NCBI GenBank assembly: GCA_005804965.1
Contig: SYOC01000413.1
Coordinates: forward strand, 1-32,688
Direction of reading: 5' to 3'
Source of the DNA: Pseudomonadota bacterium
GTDB taxonomy: Bacteria > Desulfobacterota > Binatia > Bin18
DNA length: 32,688 nt
The translations under genes were made by a program, and so were the position numbers. A model generated the notes under the pieces. That model had not been told where the DNA came from. It did not search any database and saw only the letters and a program-made list of their open reading frames with translations. Position 1 is the first letter of the stretch; every line of letters starts with the position of its first letter. Below are positions 15,262 through 23,296 of this stretch, piece by piece.

Positions 15262-16890
15262 CTATTGCAACACAAACCCGTCATAGCCCTTGGCTGCCGC
15301 CTCTTGGCATTCTTTGCGATACGTGGCGGCGCTACCGGCATAGAGGAGAATGGCGCGTTTCTTCCCCGGGATATTCGCTCCCATAAACCAAGAGTTCGTA
15401 TTGTAGAGAATGGTGCGTTTTGCACTGTCATCCATGTGCTGCACCCATGCCTCTTCCGCCTGCGGGGTGGGGGCAATGCGCGTAAGATTCTTCTCACGCA
15501 TGTAGCGGATGCAATCACTAATCCACTCCACAATCATCTCCGCACAGACCGTGTAGTTACAAAGCGCGGGATTCGAGGCAAGGAAGAGATTGGGGAACCC
15601 AACAGTTTGCATGCACAGATAGGTGCGCGGTCCCTCTGCCCATTTCTCCTTGAATGACTGCCCATTTTCGCCACGAATGTCGATCTGGGTCAACGGACCA
15701 GTGACGGCGTCAAATCCCGTAGCGTAGATGATGACATCGAACTCATACTCTTGCTTACTCGTCTTGAGGCCTTTGGGCGTAATGGCCTCGATCGGAGTTT
15801 CACGGACATCGACCAACAAGACATTGTCCTGGTTATACGCCTCGTAATAATGGGTTTCCAAAGGAATACGTTTCGCGCCAAACGGATGATCCTTCGGCGC
15901 GAGCTTTTCCGCCACGACTGGATCTTTTACGCGTGCGCGAATCTTGTTACGGACGAACTCAGCGAAATCCTCGTTCGCGTCGCTGTCCGTCATAATGTCT
16001 TGGAAATTGGCCAACCATTTCGAGAATCCGGGTTGCGACCATAATTCTTCATACCGCGCCCGTCGCTCTTCCTGCGGAACTTGCAGGGTCTTGCGTGGGT
16101 CGAACTCGTGCATAAAGCCGGCCGCAGTAGTGCGAATTTTCTTGTGCATTTCTGGGTAATTGGCCTTGAACTGGCGCTGCTCTTCTTCCGTAACCAACGA
16201 ATTGCGCAACGGCGCACAGTAGTTCGGCGTACGTTGGAAGACCGTCAGATGTTTGGCTTCTTTCGCGACAATCGGACTGAGCTGTACGCCAGTAGCACCG
16301 GTGCCAATGACCGCCACTCGCTTGCCCGCAAGGTTCACCTTTTCCTGTGGCCATCTGGAGGTGTGGTATGATTCACCCCTGAAACTATCGATCCCAGCGA
16401 AGGGCGGGAGATAGCGGGCGGACAAGACGCCGACGGCAGCAATCACGTATTGCGCCCGGGTGCGCTGGCCACTCTCTAACTCGACTTCCCAGCGGTTAGC
16501 CTTCTCGTCGTAGACCGCTGATTTGACCCGCGACTTGAGCTGGATATCGCGGCGCAGATCAAACTTGTCCGCCACATAATTGAGGTAACGCTCGTTCTCT
16601 GGCTGGCCGGAAAAGTGCTCTTTCCAATTCCACTCCTGCAGTAGCTCCTCCGACCACGAATAGCCGTAGGTTTCACTCTCGGAATCGAAACGACAGCCCG
16701 GGTACCGGTTCCAATACCAGGTGCCGCCTATCCCTTCGCCATCCTCGAACACGCGCACGGACAGACCGAGCTGCCGGAGGCGGTACAGTTGATACAACCC
16801 ACACACGCCAGCGCCAATAATGATCGCGTCAAAAGTATCGACTGACCCCGTGTCAGTCGCAGATGTCTGCGGTACAGCGTTTGCCATCAT
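15262..16890 (-). CDS. Type I Baeyer-Villiger-like flavin monooxygenase
   Basis: The 542-residue protein has two Rossmann loops, IIGAGVCG (24-31) for FAD and IGTGATGVQ (195-203) for NADPH. Between them is FRGESYHTSRWP (170-181), which fits the FxGxxxHTxxWP/D fingerprint of type I Baeyer-Villiger monooxygenases. GGTWYWNRYPGCRFDSES (55-72) is another hallmark. Such enzymes insert oxygen next to a ketone to make an ester or lactone, as in cyclohexanone, phenylacetone and steroid-ring oxidation. ATG codons lie at 16890 and 16887; GGAGG is better spaced (five bases) for the second. It is nine bases from the amidohydrolase upstream and 82 from the P450, so it belongs to the same transcript. Confidence 0.94.
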   Translation of the reverse strand: MMANAVPQTSATDTGSVDTFDAIIIGAGVCGLYQLYRLRQLGLSVRVFEDGEGIGGTWYWNRYPGCRFDSESETYGYSWSEELLQEWNWKEHFSGQPENERYLNYVADKFDLRRDIQLKSRVKSAVYDEKANRWEVELESGQRTRAQYVIAAVGVLSARYLPPFAGIDSFRGESYHTSRWPQEKVNLAGKRVAVIGTGATGVQLSPIVAKEAKHLTVFQRTPNYCAPLRNSLVTEEEQRQFKANYPEMHKKIRTTAAGFMHEFDPRKTLQVPQEERRARYEELWSQPGFSKWLANFQDIMTDSDANEDFAEFVRNKIRARVKDPVVAEKLAPKDHPFGAKRIPLETHYYEAYNQDNVLLVDVRETPIEAITPKGLKTSKQEYEFDVIIYATGFDAVTGPLTQIDIRGENGQSFKEKWAEGPRTYLCMQTVGFPNLFLASNPALCNYTVCAEMIVEWISDCIRYMREKNLTRIAPTPQAEEAWVQHMDDSAKRTILYNTNSWFMGANIPGKKRAILLYAGSAATYRKECQEAAAKGYDGFVLQ

Positions 16891-16899
16891 GTCCTCCGG

Positions 16900-18054
16900 T
16901 TACAAGTTATAAAAGCGGATAGCGTTCTCCCCGAGCACCTTCTGTTGATCGGCAAGCGGCAGCGGCGCTAGGTGTTCTTTCAGCTCTTTGACAACGCCAA
17001 ACGAGGCGTCAACATGAGGGTAATCAGACGCCCAAATAAAATAGTCAGCACCGAGGTGGTTGACCACCGGTGCAATCATCGTCTCGTCGGGATCGGCTGA
17101 GACGACACACTGGCGATAAAAATACTCGCTCGGCTTCAGATTGATGGGGGTAAACGCTTCGGTCACTTCTCCCTTATGATCCAGTCGATCAAGCCACGCG
17201 CCGATCCAGGTCGCCCCGGCTTCGAGCACGGCACATTTCAGGCGAGGATATTTCTCGAACATGCCCAAGGTGATCATCGAAGTAAACGCGGTCATCACAT
17301 CAATAGCCAGAAACGTGTGACCAAAGAGCCCGAGCGGACCGGGTCTGCCATCCAATCGCCGGGTCCACTCATTAAATGTCTGTTGCTCGCGCACGATGAC
17401 ATGAAAGGCTACCGGCATCTCGATATCCTGGACGGTTTCCCAGAAGCGCACGAAAGTGGGATCGTCGAAGCGTTTGTGATTGCGCGCGGGAAGATCAGGG
17501 GAGAGATAGACTCCCACGCATCCCTCTTTACGCGCACGGAGGGTCTCTTCGACTGCACCCTCTGGATCTAGGAGCGAGATATGCGCGATGGGGTATAGGC
17601 GTTGAGAATCTTCACGACAGAAGTCAACAATCCAACGATTATAGGCACGTGTGTAGGCGGTGGCCAGTTGCGGATCGTGGACAGCGCCTTCCCAAAAGAT
17701 ACCGATCGTAGGATAGAGGATGGCTTTATCGATTCCTTCCTCATCCATGACGGTCAGTCGCGCTTTCGGGTCGTAGCCGCCAGCAGGAGACCCTTCAGCG
17801 TAGGTCACCATCCCACGGGTGTACAATTTCTTCCGGTCCATGCCGATTCCGCCAATGGCACCGAGATTCCCACGCATGGTTTCACTTTGGTAGGGTTTGT
17901 TGTCGAAGATCAGGTTCTCATGACCTTTGGCGTCAACCTCAATGCGGATCGCACGATCGCGATACTGAGGATCAATATACTTCTGATACATATCGCCCGG
18001 CTCAAGGACATGCCCATCGGCGTCGACGACGGGACTGACTCGTTTGTCACTCAT
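16900..18054 (-). CDS. Amidohydrolase family 2 (ACMSD-related) protein, member 1
   Basis: The TIM-barrel metal-dependent family 2 includes ACMSD, gamma-resorcylate decarboxylase and related hydrolases. The 384 residues begin with PVVDADGHVLEP, the first metal loop (Asp11, Asp13, His15 in place of HxH). The middle strand has VAFHVIV with a histidine, and WASDYPHVDASFG near the C-terminus holds the conserved metal Asp. ATG 18054 has AAAGGGATG upstream; a GTG at 18096, one base past the preceding gene's stop, is an alternative start with a weak site. It is downstream of a second, divergent member of the same family and upstream of the Baeyer-Villiger-type enzyme. Decarboxylation of an oxidised ring acid, or hydrolysis of a lactone or amide, would fit; the sequence does not decide. 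Confidence 0.9.
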   Translation of the reverse strand: MSDKRVSPVVDADGHVLEPGDMYQKYIDPQYRDRAIRIEVDAKGHENLIFDNKPYQSETMRGNLGAIGGIGMDRKKLYTRGMVTYAEGSPAGGYDPKARLTVMDEEGIDKAILYPTIGIFWEGAVHDPQLATAYTRAYNRWIVDFCREDSQRLYPIAHISLLDPEGAVEETLRARKEGCVGVYLSPDLPARNHKRFDDPTFVRFWETVQDIEMPVAFHVIVREQQTFNEWTRRLDGRPGPLGLFGHTFLAIDVMTAFTSMITLGMFEKYPRLKCAVLEAGATWIGAWLDRLDHKGEVTEAFTPINLKPSEYFYRQCVVSADPDETMIAPVVNHLGADYFIWASDYPHVDASFGVVKELKEHLAPLPLADQQKVLGENAIRFYNL

Positions 18055-18097
18055 TGTATTTTCATCCCTTTGTAATAACGAACTATCAACAGTCACC

Positions 18098-19558
18098 TTA
18101 CGCCTTCGCCGTCTCGGCCTGCAGCTTCTGCACTTGCGACTCTACGACCGTCCCTTTGAAGAAGTCAGGATTAAGGCTCGCCCACAGCTTCACGGCATTG
18201 CCAAAGGTGAAGGCGTGAAAATCTTCTTCTGACATGCCTTTTTCTTCGACCAGCTCCCAGGCTTCTTCGAGCACTTCCGTCATATCCGGCACATCGAAGT
18301 GGCTGATATCGGAACTCAATAGCGCACCAAGTTTCGCTCCGAACGGATTGACTTTCGACGCGAACGCATAGTTCAGCGTCGGATCGTCCGACTCACAGCC
18401 AAAAAAGAAGTTGGGAACAAATAGATCGCGGAGATCTTCTTTCTTGGTAATCTTGCACGCCGCAAAGTCGTCGAGTTCTTCTGGTAAGGCGCTGCCCATG
18501 CCGCTGATCATCTGTGCCTCAAACTCCGGCCAGCGGCTGTACATCTTCTCGCCGCCATATTGCTTGATCAGCTCGCCCACTTTGGCGCGGTCCAGATTCG
18601 CTGGGTTGAGATCCTGAATGACGTTGCCGTTGCGCTTCTCCCAATGCGAGATGAGGTCGGCGAACACACTACAACCCCAGGCCGCACCCCCTTCGAGAAA
18701 AGCAAAGCGCATACGTGGGAAACGACGCGTGACGCCGCCAAGAAACAACGCCTTACAGACGGCGTTCCCTGCCTCGCCAAAATGACCAATGTGGTTGTAG
18801 ACGAAGTTTGTCAGCGAATTGCGTAATCCCATGTTTTCCGCAGCAGAATGAAACGTGGCTGGGTAGCCCAGTTCTTCACATTTGCGCCACACTGGGTCGT
18901 AGTCATGGTCGCTGTCCATCCCTAAGACATCAACCCAATACGCAAAGCGGCGACTCATCCCTTGTTTCTCGGCGGCGGGAATCGAGCGACGAATCAGACT
19001 GCCCATAGCCACGGCCTTAATTCCGAGAGATTTGCAATGTTCCAACTCGGCGATCGCCTCTTGCGGCGTGTGCATAGGAATCACACCAATCGGCGTCACA
19101 CGGTCACTATACTCTGCCCAGGTCTCGGCGGCATAGCGGTTAAAGGCACGACAGCCAGCATGACGTAATTCTTCGTCCCCTACATAAGGCGCAAATAATT
19201 GCGATGCTGAGGGATACAAAATCGCAAAATCCAGTCCCATATCTGGAAGCCGCTCATGCATGAGGCGCGGGATGAACGAGGTTGCTGTATCGAGAGCGTT
19301 AGGTGTTGCTAGCGCCCACCACGGCGGCTGCCCAACCCGTTGGTCGTGCCGCTCTTGTTTCGTCAGCTTAGCGAAAGCCCCTTGCCCAAGCGCACGCACT
19401 CGGGACATCCACTTTTCGACGAGTTGAGGGCCAGCTTCTTCTCGCAAATAGTCCATCGCGAGCGGTTCGTATTCCCGCCAGTGACCATCAGAATCGATCA
19501 CCGGGTGACTCAGTCGTGCGCGGATCGCCCTAGATTTTGCTGCTCCATTCGCTGACAT
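18098..19558 (-). CDS. Amidohydrolase family 2 protein, member 2
   Basis: From ATG 19558 (AAAGGAG about nine bases upstream) the protein has 486 residues, about 100 longer than its neighbour. HPVIDSDGHWREYEP (18-32) gives the first metal site (Asp22, Asp24, His26), YPATFHSAAENMG the mid-barrel His, and LLSSDISHFDVPDM the late Asp. Extra length lies in the middle (residues about 60-130) and at the C-terminal helix region (WELVEEKGMSEEDFHAFTFG). Tandem amidohydrolase-2 genes with LLM and VOC genes are often seen in uncultured bacteria with large catabolic repertoires (from memory). Its stop is 19 bases upstream-gene distance from VOC and its own end nearly touches the next start, so co-translation is likely. 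Upstream in-frame residues before 19558 belong to the VOC gene's 3' end. Confidence 0.9.
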   Translation of the reverse strand: MSANGAAKSRAIRARLSHPVIDSDGHWREYEPLAMDYLREEAGPQLVEKWMSRVRALGQGAFAKLTKQERHDQRVGQPPWWALATPNALDTATSFIPRLMHERLPDMGLDFAILYPSASQLFAPYVGDEELRHAGCRAFNRYAAETWAEYSDRVTPIGVIPMHTPQEAIAELEHCKSLGIKAVAMGSLIRRSIPAAEKQGMSRRFAYWVDVLGMDSDHDYDPVWRKCEELGYPATFHSAAENMGLRNSLTNFVYNHIGHFGEAGNAVCKALFLGGVTRRFPRMRFAFLEGGAAWGCSVFADLISHWEKRNGNVIQDLNPANLDRAKVGELIKQYGGEKMYSRWPEFEAQMISGMGSALPEELDDFAACKITKKEDLRDLFVPNFFFGCESDDPTLNYAFASKVNPFGAKLGALLSSDISHFDVPDMTEVLEEAWELVEEKGMSEEDFHAFTFGNAVKLWASLNPDFFKGTVVESQVQKLQAETAKA

Positions 19559-19577
19559 GTGTGGTTCTCCTTTTTGC

Positions 19578-20054
19578 TCATCCTTTGACCATCGTGGCTT
19601 CGATATCACTACTGATCAACTCCAGCACGGTCCCGTCTGGATCTTTGAAACACACCACGCCGATCTTCGAGCCGCGTGGACCGTCGAGTTTCTGCAAAGG
19701 TGCCACGAACTCGACCTGCTTGGCTTGCAGCTCTTTGTAGACCGTATCAATGTCATCGACTAAGAACGCCACCCGACAGATGCCAATGTTGTTCAAGGTC
19801 GGGTACGGCTGCCCCTGGTGCGGCGGGTCGACGAACTGCACTAGGTCGATCAGCGGCGCGTCAGGAGCAGTTCCTAAGCGCATGAACACCCCACGCAGCT
19901 TCTTGACCGGAAGCCCTAACGCCGCTCCGATGCTAGGTTCACCGCCGCCCAGCATGAAGTCATTCACCTTGGTAAAACCAATGCTCTCGTAGAAGCGAAT
20001 CGAGCGCTCCATGTCACTGACACAAATGTTAACGTGAAAGAATCGGCGGAACAT
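19578..20054 (-). CDS. VOC-superfamily (glyoxalase/dioxygenase-like) protein
   Basis: The 158-residue protein holds two beta-alpha-beta-beta-beta repeats of the vicinal-oxygen-chelate fold. The first starts FFHVNICVSDMERSIRFYES with metal ligand His7. The second starts GICRVAFLVDDIDTVYKELQ, where the usual His is Arg94. DPDGTVLELIS supplies the final Glu145. Asp70 (APLIDLVQF) may take the place of another ligand. With one expected His changed it may be a weak metal binder, an isomerase or epimerase-like enzyme, or a binding protein. GGAGG six bases before the ATG is a good ribosome site. It lies 77 bases after LLM and 19 before the amidohydrolase start. Confidence 0.88.
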   Translation of the reverse strand: MFRRFFHVNICVSDMERSIRFYESIGFTKVNDFMLGGGEPSIGAALGLPVKKLRGVFMRLGTAPDAPLIDLVQFVDPPHQGQPYPTLNNIGICRVAFLVDDIDTVYKELQAKQVEFVAPLQKLDGPRGSKIGVVCFKDPDGTVLELISSDIEATMVKG

Positions 20055-20131
20055 TGCAGGCCTCCGTTACTTTTCTTTTTGGTGCGCACAGGCACGCACT
20101 TACCCCAGACTTCAAAAGATCAGATTGGCCC

Positions 20132-21370
20132 TTATTGGTAATGCGGCAAGATTTCCTTGCCGAACCGTTTGAGCATCTGTTTGACCTGCTCCAGTGGGGC
20201 ATACCCTTGGTCCGACTGCCAGATAAACCATTCGGGATTCGCATTTTCGACCAGCATGTCCATTTCGCGGCGAATATCGCTGGTGGTGCCAACTAAAGCG
20301 AAGTGCGCCTTTTCCAAGCGTTCCATCGTACACTCCGACGACGGCAACGGCTGTTTGTTGGGATATTTTGCTTCGTCCTCTAGCAGACGAAACGCCTCGG
20401 TAAATCCGAAATAATGGAAGCATTGTTGCCAGCCCACGCCGATCAGCCCAGTGTCTCCCATGCGCGTGGCTTCCGCATGGCTGTCGGCCAGGTACACCGA
20501 GCGAAAGACGCCCAAGTTTTCGCCGAGCTTCAGCTCGCGTCCGTATTTCTTGGCTTCATCTACATGCGCCTCGGCATAGGCGCGCACTTGCTTCGGCTCC
20601 GACGCCAAGAGCGTGGGGATAAGCCCTTCGCGCGCGGCCCAGCGGATAGTGGCCTCACTCATGGAAAACGCTTGGAACAACGGCGGATGCGGTTTCTGAT
20701 AAGGCTTGGGCACGATTTCAATCATCTGCACGTTGCCGTTGTCGTCGACTTCCCCAGGTGCGCCGAAGTCGCGGGTCCATTGATGCGCGGGCCACGGCGT
20801 GCCGGTTTCATACGGGCTGGGGTACTCATAATGCTTACCCTTGAAACGGAACGGCTTGTCGGCCCACGCCAGCTTGAGAATCTGATAGACCTCTTCGAAA
20901 GCTTCGCGGTTACGCGCATCGATGTCTTCCTGCATGGTCGAGATCGCGCTCGCGCCAATGTGGAGCTTCTGCGCCATAGGATTGAGCCACCGCGCCTGAT
21001 AGCCGCGGGCGAAACCAATCATTGTGCGCCCTTTGGTCAGCTGGTCCAGCCACGCAATCTCGAGCGCCAAGCGGAGCGGATTCCACCCGGGCAGAACATA
21101 ACCAATAGGGCCAACCTTGATACGGCTGGTTTGGGAAATCACATACTGCGTTAAGAGGGGCAAGCTGCCCATTTCGCCACCTTCGGTATGCAGATGGTGT
21201 TCCGGGAATGAAACCGCCTCGAAGCCGAGATCCTCCGCCATCCGCGAGAGTTCTGCAACTTCAGAGAACATCTTCTGCCACGGCTCGGTATGCCGAGCAA
21301 TCGGGCGAAGGCGCTTGCGCTCTTCCAGGCTTGCTGGCAGGGCCGGGTAAAAGAAATACATGAATTTCAT
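20132..21370 (-). CDS. LLM-class (luciferase-like) flavin monooxygenase
   Basis: The 412-residue TIM-barrel protein belongs to the bacterial luciferase-like family, which uses FMNH2 or F420. Visible motifs are AVSFPEHHLHTEGG (52-65), the SRIKVGPIGYVLPGWNPLRL strand (82-101) and GRTMIGFARGYQARWLNP (114-131), where GxGRG-like residues bind the flavin phosphate. ATG 21370 is preceded by GAGGAAAG; Met4 at 21361 is an alternative. The frame remains open to 21523, but that overlaps the acyl-CoA dehydrogenase end and is not LLM-like. Reduced flavin must come from an unlinked reductase. It probably catalyses monooxygenation of the acyl intermediate or side chain. Confidence 0.93.
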   Translation of the reverse strand: MKFMYFFYPALPASLEERKRLRPIARHTEPWQKMFSEVAELSRMAEDLGFEAVSFPEHHLHTEGGEMGSLPLLTQYVISQTSRIKVGPIGYVLPGWNPLRLALEIAWLDQLTKGRTMIGFARGYQARWLNPMAQKLHIGASAISTMQEDIDARNREAFEEVYQILKLAWADKPFRFKGKHYEYPSPYETGTPWPAHQWTRDFGAPGEVDDNGNVQMIEIVPKPYQKPHPPLFQAFSMSEATIRWAAREGLIPTLLASEPKQVRAYAEAHVDEAKKYGRELKLGENLGVFRSVYLADSHAEATRMGDTGLIGVGWQQCFHYFGFTEAFRLLEDEAKYPNKQPLPSSECTMERLEKAHFALVGTTSDIRREMDMLVENANPEWFIWQSDQGYAPLEQVKQMLKRFGKEILPHYQ

Positions 21371-21401
21371 TCGATCTTTCCTCTCTTTTCTTTTCCTTGT
21401 T

Positions 21402-22586
21402 TTATCCTTTAGGCAGGCCGAGCACGCGCTCGCCGAGAATGCCGCGTTGAATTTCCGAGGTGCCGCCGGCAACGGTGTACAAATGGGTGGTGAGCGCATT
21501 ATGCACCCAGTAGTCGCCGGCAACTCCTTGGATATCTTCAGAGACGACCTGGCCTGCCGGTCCGAGCAAGGCAGTGGCGAACAGTACCACCCGTTGATTC
21601 AATTCACTGGCCGCAAGTTTGACCAGCGAGCTTTCTGGACCCGGCGGCTCGCCGCGTAACTGCCTGGTAAGCTGGCGCAGGCTGGTGTATTTGATCGCTT
21701 GCAGTTCGGTGTAGAATCGCGCGACCTGCTGCCGCACCGAGGCATCGCCGGTGAAGGGTAGCGCGGTGGTTTCTTCGTGTTTCACTACTTTAATGAGTTG
21801 GGTAATAACCGCCTCAACCGGCGAGAGCACATCAAACGTGACCCGCTCGAACATGAGCGTCGTCAGCATCACTGGCCAGCCTTGGTTTTTTGCGCCGATG
21901 AGATTCGCCTTAGGGACTCGCACGTTGTCGAAAAAGACTTCGTTGAATTCCGCGTCGCCGTTGATCTGCCGCAACGGACGCACGGTGACTCCCGGCGAGT
22001 GCATATCGAGCACGAAGCACGAAATGCCTTTGTGCTTCGGTGCGGCAGGATCAGTCCGGGCAAGCAACAGACAGAAATGGGCATACTGCGCAAACGAGGT
22101 CCACACCTTCTGTCCGTTGATGACAAAGTCGTCTCCATCTTCGACCGCGCGGGTTTGCAGCGAGGCGATATCCGAACCGGCATTCGGTTCAGAATAGCCC
22201 TGACACCAGATTTCATCGCCGTTCAGAATAGTGGGAATGTAGCGCTGCTTCTGTGCTTCCGTGCCCCAGTGGATCAAGGTGGGACCAACAATGCGTGTTC
22301 CCATAGCGTTGGCGATCTCCGGTAAGCGAGCACGCACCATCTCTTGCAGATAGATGGTCTGCTCCATCGCAGTGGCACCGCGACCGCCGTAGGCTTGTGG
22401 CCAATGGATGCCAACCCAACCAGCGCCATGCAATTGTCTTTGCCAGTCGAGTTGCAGCGCAAACCGTGCATCTTGAGGAAGATGCAGGAACGTGGCTGGG
22501 TCATAGCCCTTGGGTGGGTTCGCGTCTAACCAAGCACGGAGCTCTTGGCGGAAGGCTTCTTCTTGCGGAGTATATTCAAAGTCCAC
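21402..22586 (-). CDS. Acyl-CoA dehydrogenase, copy 2 (GTG start)
   Basis: The 394-residue protein has the same layout as the copy at 6365-7549: EEAFRQELRAWLD at the N-terminus, GWVGIHWPQAYGGRG (56-70), CQGYSEPNAGSDIASL (128-143), VINGQKVWTS (155-164) and GGTSEIQRGILGERVLGLPK at the end. The two align without a gap for at least the first 140 residues. The start is GTG at 22586; no nearby ATG gives a complete N-terminus and the copy-1 start matches exactly. The ribosome site GAGGG is about 11 bases off, so translation may be modest. FAD-dependent alpha-beta desaturation of an acyl-CoA is the expected step. 31 bases before the LLM start. Confidence 0.93.
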   Translation of the reverse strand: MDFEYTPQEEAFRQELRAWLDANPPKGYDPATFLHLPQDARFALQLDWQRQLHGAGWVGIHWPQAYGGRGATAMEQTIYLQEMVRARLPEIANAMGTRIVGPTLIHWGTEAQKQRYIPTILNGDEIWCQGYSEPNAGSDIASLQTRAVEDGDDFVINGQKVWTSFAQYAHFCLLLARTDPAAPKHKGISCFVLDMHSPGVTVRPLRQINGDAEFNEVFFDNVRVPKANLIGAKNQGWPVMLTTLMFERVTFDVLSPVEAVITQLIKVVKHEETTALPFTGDASVRQQVARFYTELQAIKYTSLRQLTRQLRGEPPGPESSLVKLAASELNQRVVLFATALLGPAGQVVSEDIQGVAGDYWVHNALTTHLYTVAGGTSEIQRGILGERVLGLPKG

Positions 22587-22648
22587 CGGAGTTATTCCCT
22601 CTCTTTACCTCGGATGCGCCAGATGCGGCTTGACGCCGCGCCGCCCGG

Positions 22649-23113
22649 TCATTTCTCTGCCGCAGTAGGCTTCTCGGCTACTTTCCAGAACTGCACTGTC
22701 GGCTTCAGCGCCCCTAACTGTTGAAGAGCAGAGACGGCATCCCAAAACGTGGCTTCACGCACGATCTTGCCATTGGCATACGTGTGGAACGTCATCCCAC
22801 GTACGACAGTGTCCTTCCCTGCCGCCGGGACACCAAGAAATTCCCCGACATGTCGTCCACGCCATTCCCACTCGATCACGCCCGACTGCGCATCGCCAGT
22901 ATAACGCAGCACGTCGAAGACATTGACGCCTGCCGGCCCCGGCGGTTCGGTGTTCTCGAACACCTGAAAGGCGCGGCGGAGTTCCTCTTTGTCGGCAATT
23001 TGCTGCCCGAGTAATAAATCCTCGAACAAGAAAGGATCAGCATAGAGAGTCACCGCTTTATCCGCGCTCTCGCTGAACGTTTTGATCCACATACGCGCCC
23101 AAGCGAAGTTCAT
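22649..23113 (-). CDS. SnoaL/NTF2-like protein
   Basis: The 154-residue protein has the cone-shaped SnoaL/ketosteroid-isomerase/limonene-epoxide-hydrolase fold pattern: W-x-x-x-F...ADKAVTLYADPFLFEDLL (18-35), EWEWRGRHVGEFLGVPAAGK (81-100) and MTFHTYANGKIVREATFWD (107-125). Members hydrolyse epoxides, isomerise ketones, cyclise polyketides or only bind. It is first in the minus-strand operon. ATG 23113 has GAGGTGG five bases upstream; open frame continues to 23269 but covers the divergent promoter region with its repeats. Confidence 0.85.
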   Translation of the reverse strand: MNFAWARMWIKTFSESADKAVTLYADPFLFEDLLLGQQIADKEELRRAFQVFENTEPPGPAGVNVFDVLRYTGDAQSGVIEWEWRGRHVGEFLGVPAAGKDTVVRGMTFHTYANGKIVREATFWDAVSALQQLGALKPTVQFWKVAEKPTAAEK

Positions 23114-23145
23114 CGATTCCACCTCGCAAAAAAGTGTTCCCGGGA

Positions 23146-23263
23146 CATATAACGCGCCGGACCTCCCGTCAACGGCAAGAAACGCTGCCGCTCGCTCTGG
23201 CTTGTCATATAGCGCGTCCGACATTGACGCTGGCGAGTTCAGGCCCATATAATCCCGCCCGAG
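23146..23263. promoter_or_regulatory. Three CATATA-containing boxes in divergent promoter region
   Basis: CATATAACGCGCCGGAC (23146-23162) and CATATAGCGCGTCCGAC (23206-23222) match at 14 of 17 positions; CATATAATCCCGCCCGAG (23246-23263) is a looser third copy. Starts are 60 and 40 bases apart, near whole helical turns. All face the same way within the 183 bases between the SnoaL and hyuA start codons. The pattern is what an operator set for a shared regulator would show; no regulator gene is in the window. Confidence 0.4.
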
Positions 23264-23296
23264 CTGCAAAATTTTCGGGACGGGAAAGAAACACGC

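Noticed and set aside
20414-21154. 246-codon plus-strand frame inside the LLM gene
   Set aside because: Antisense shadow of a well-supported LLM monooxygenase.
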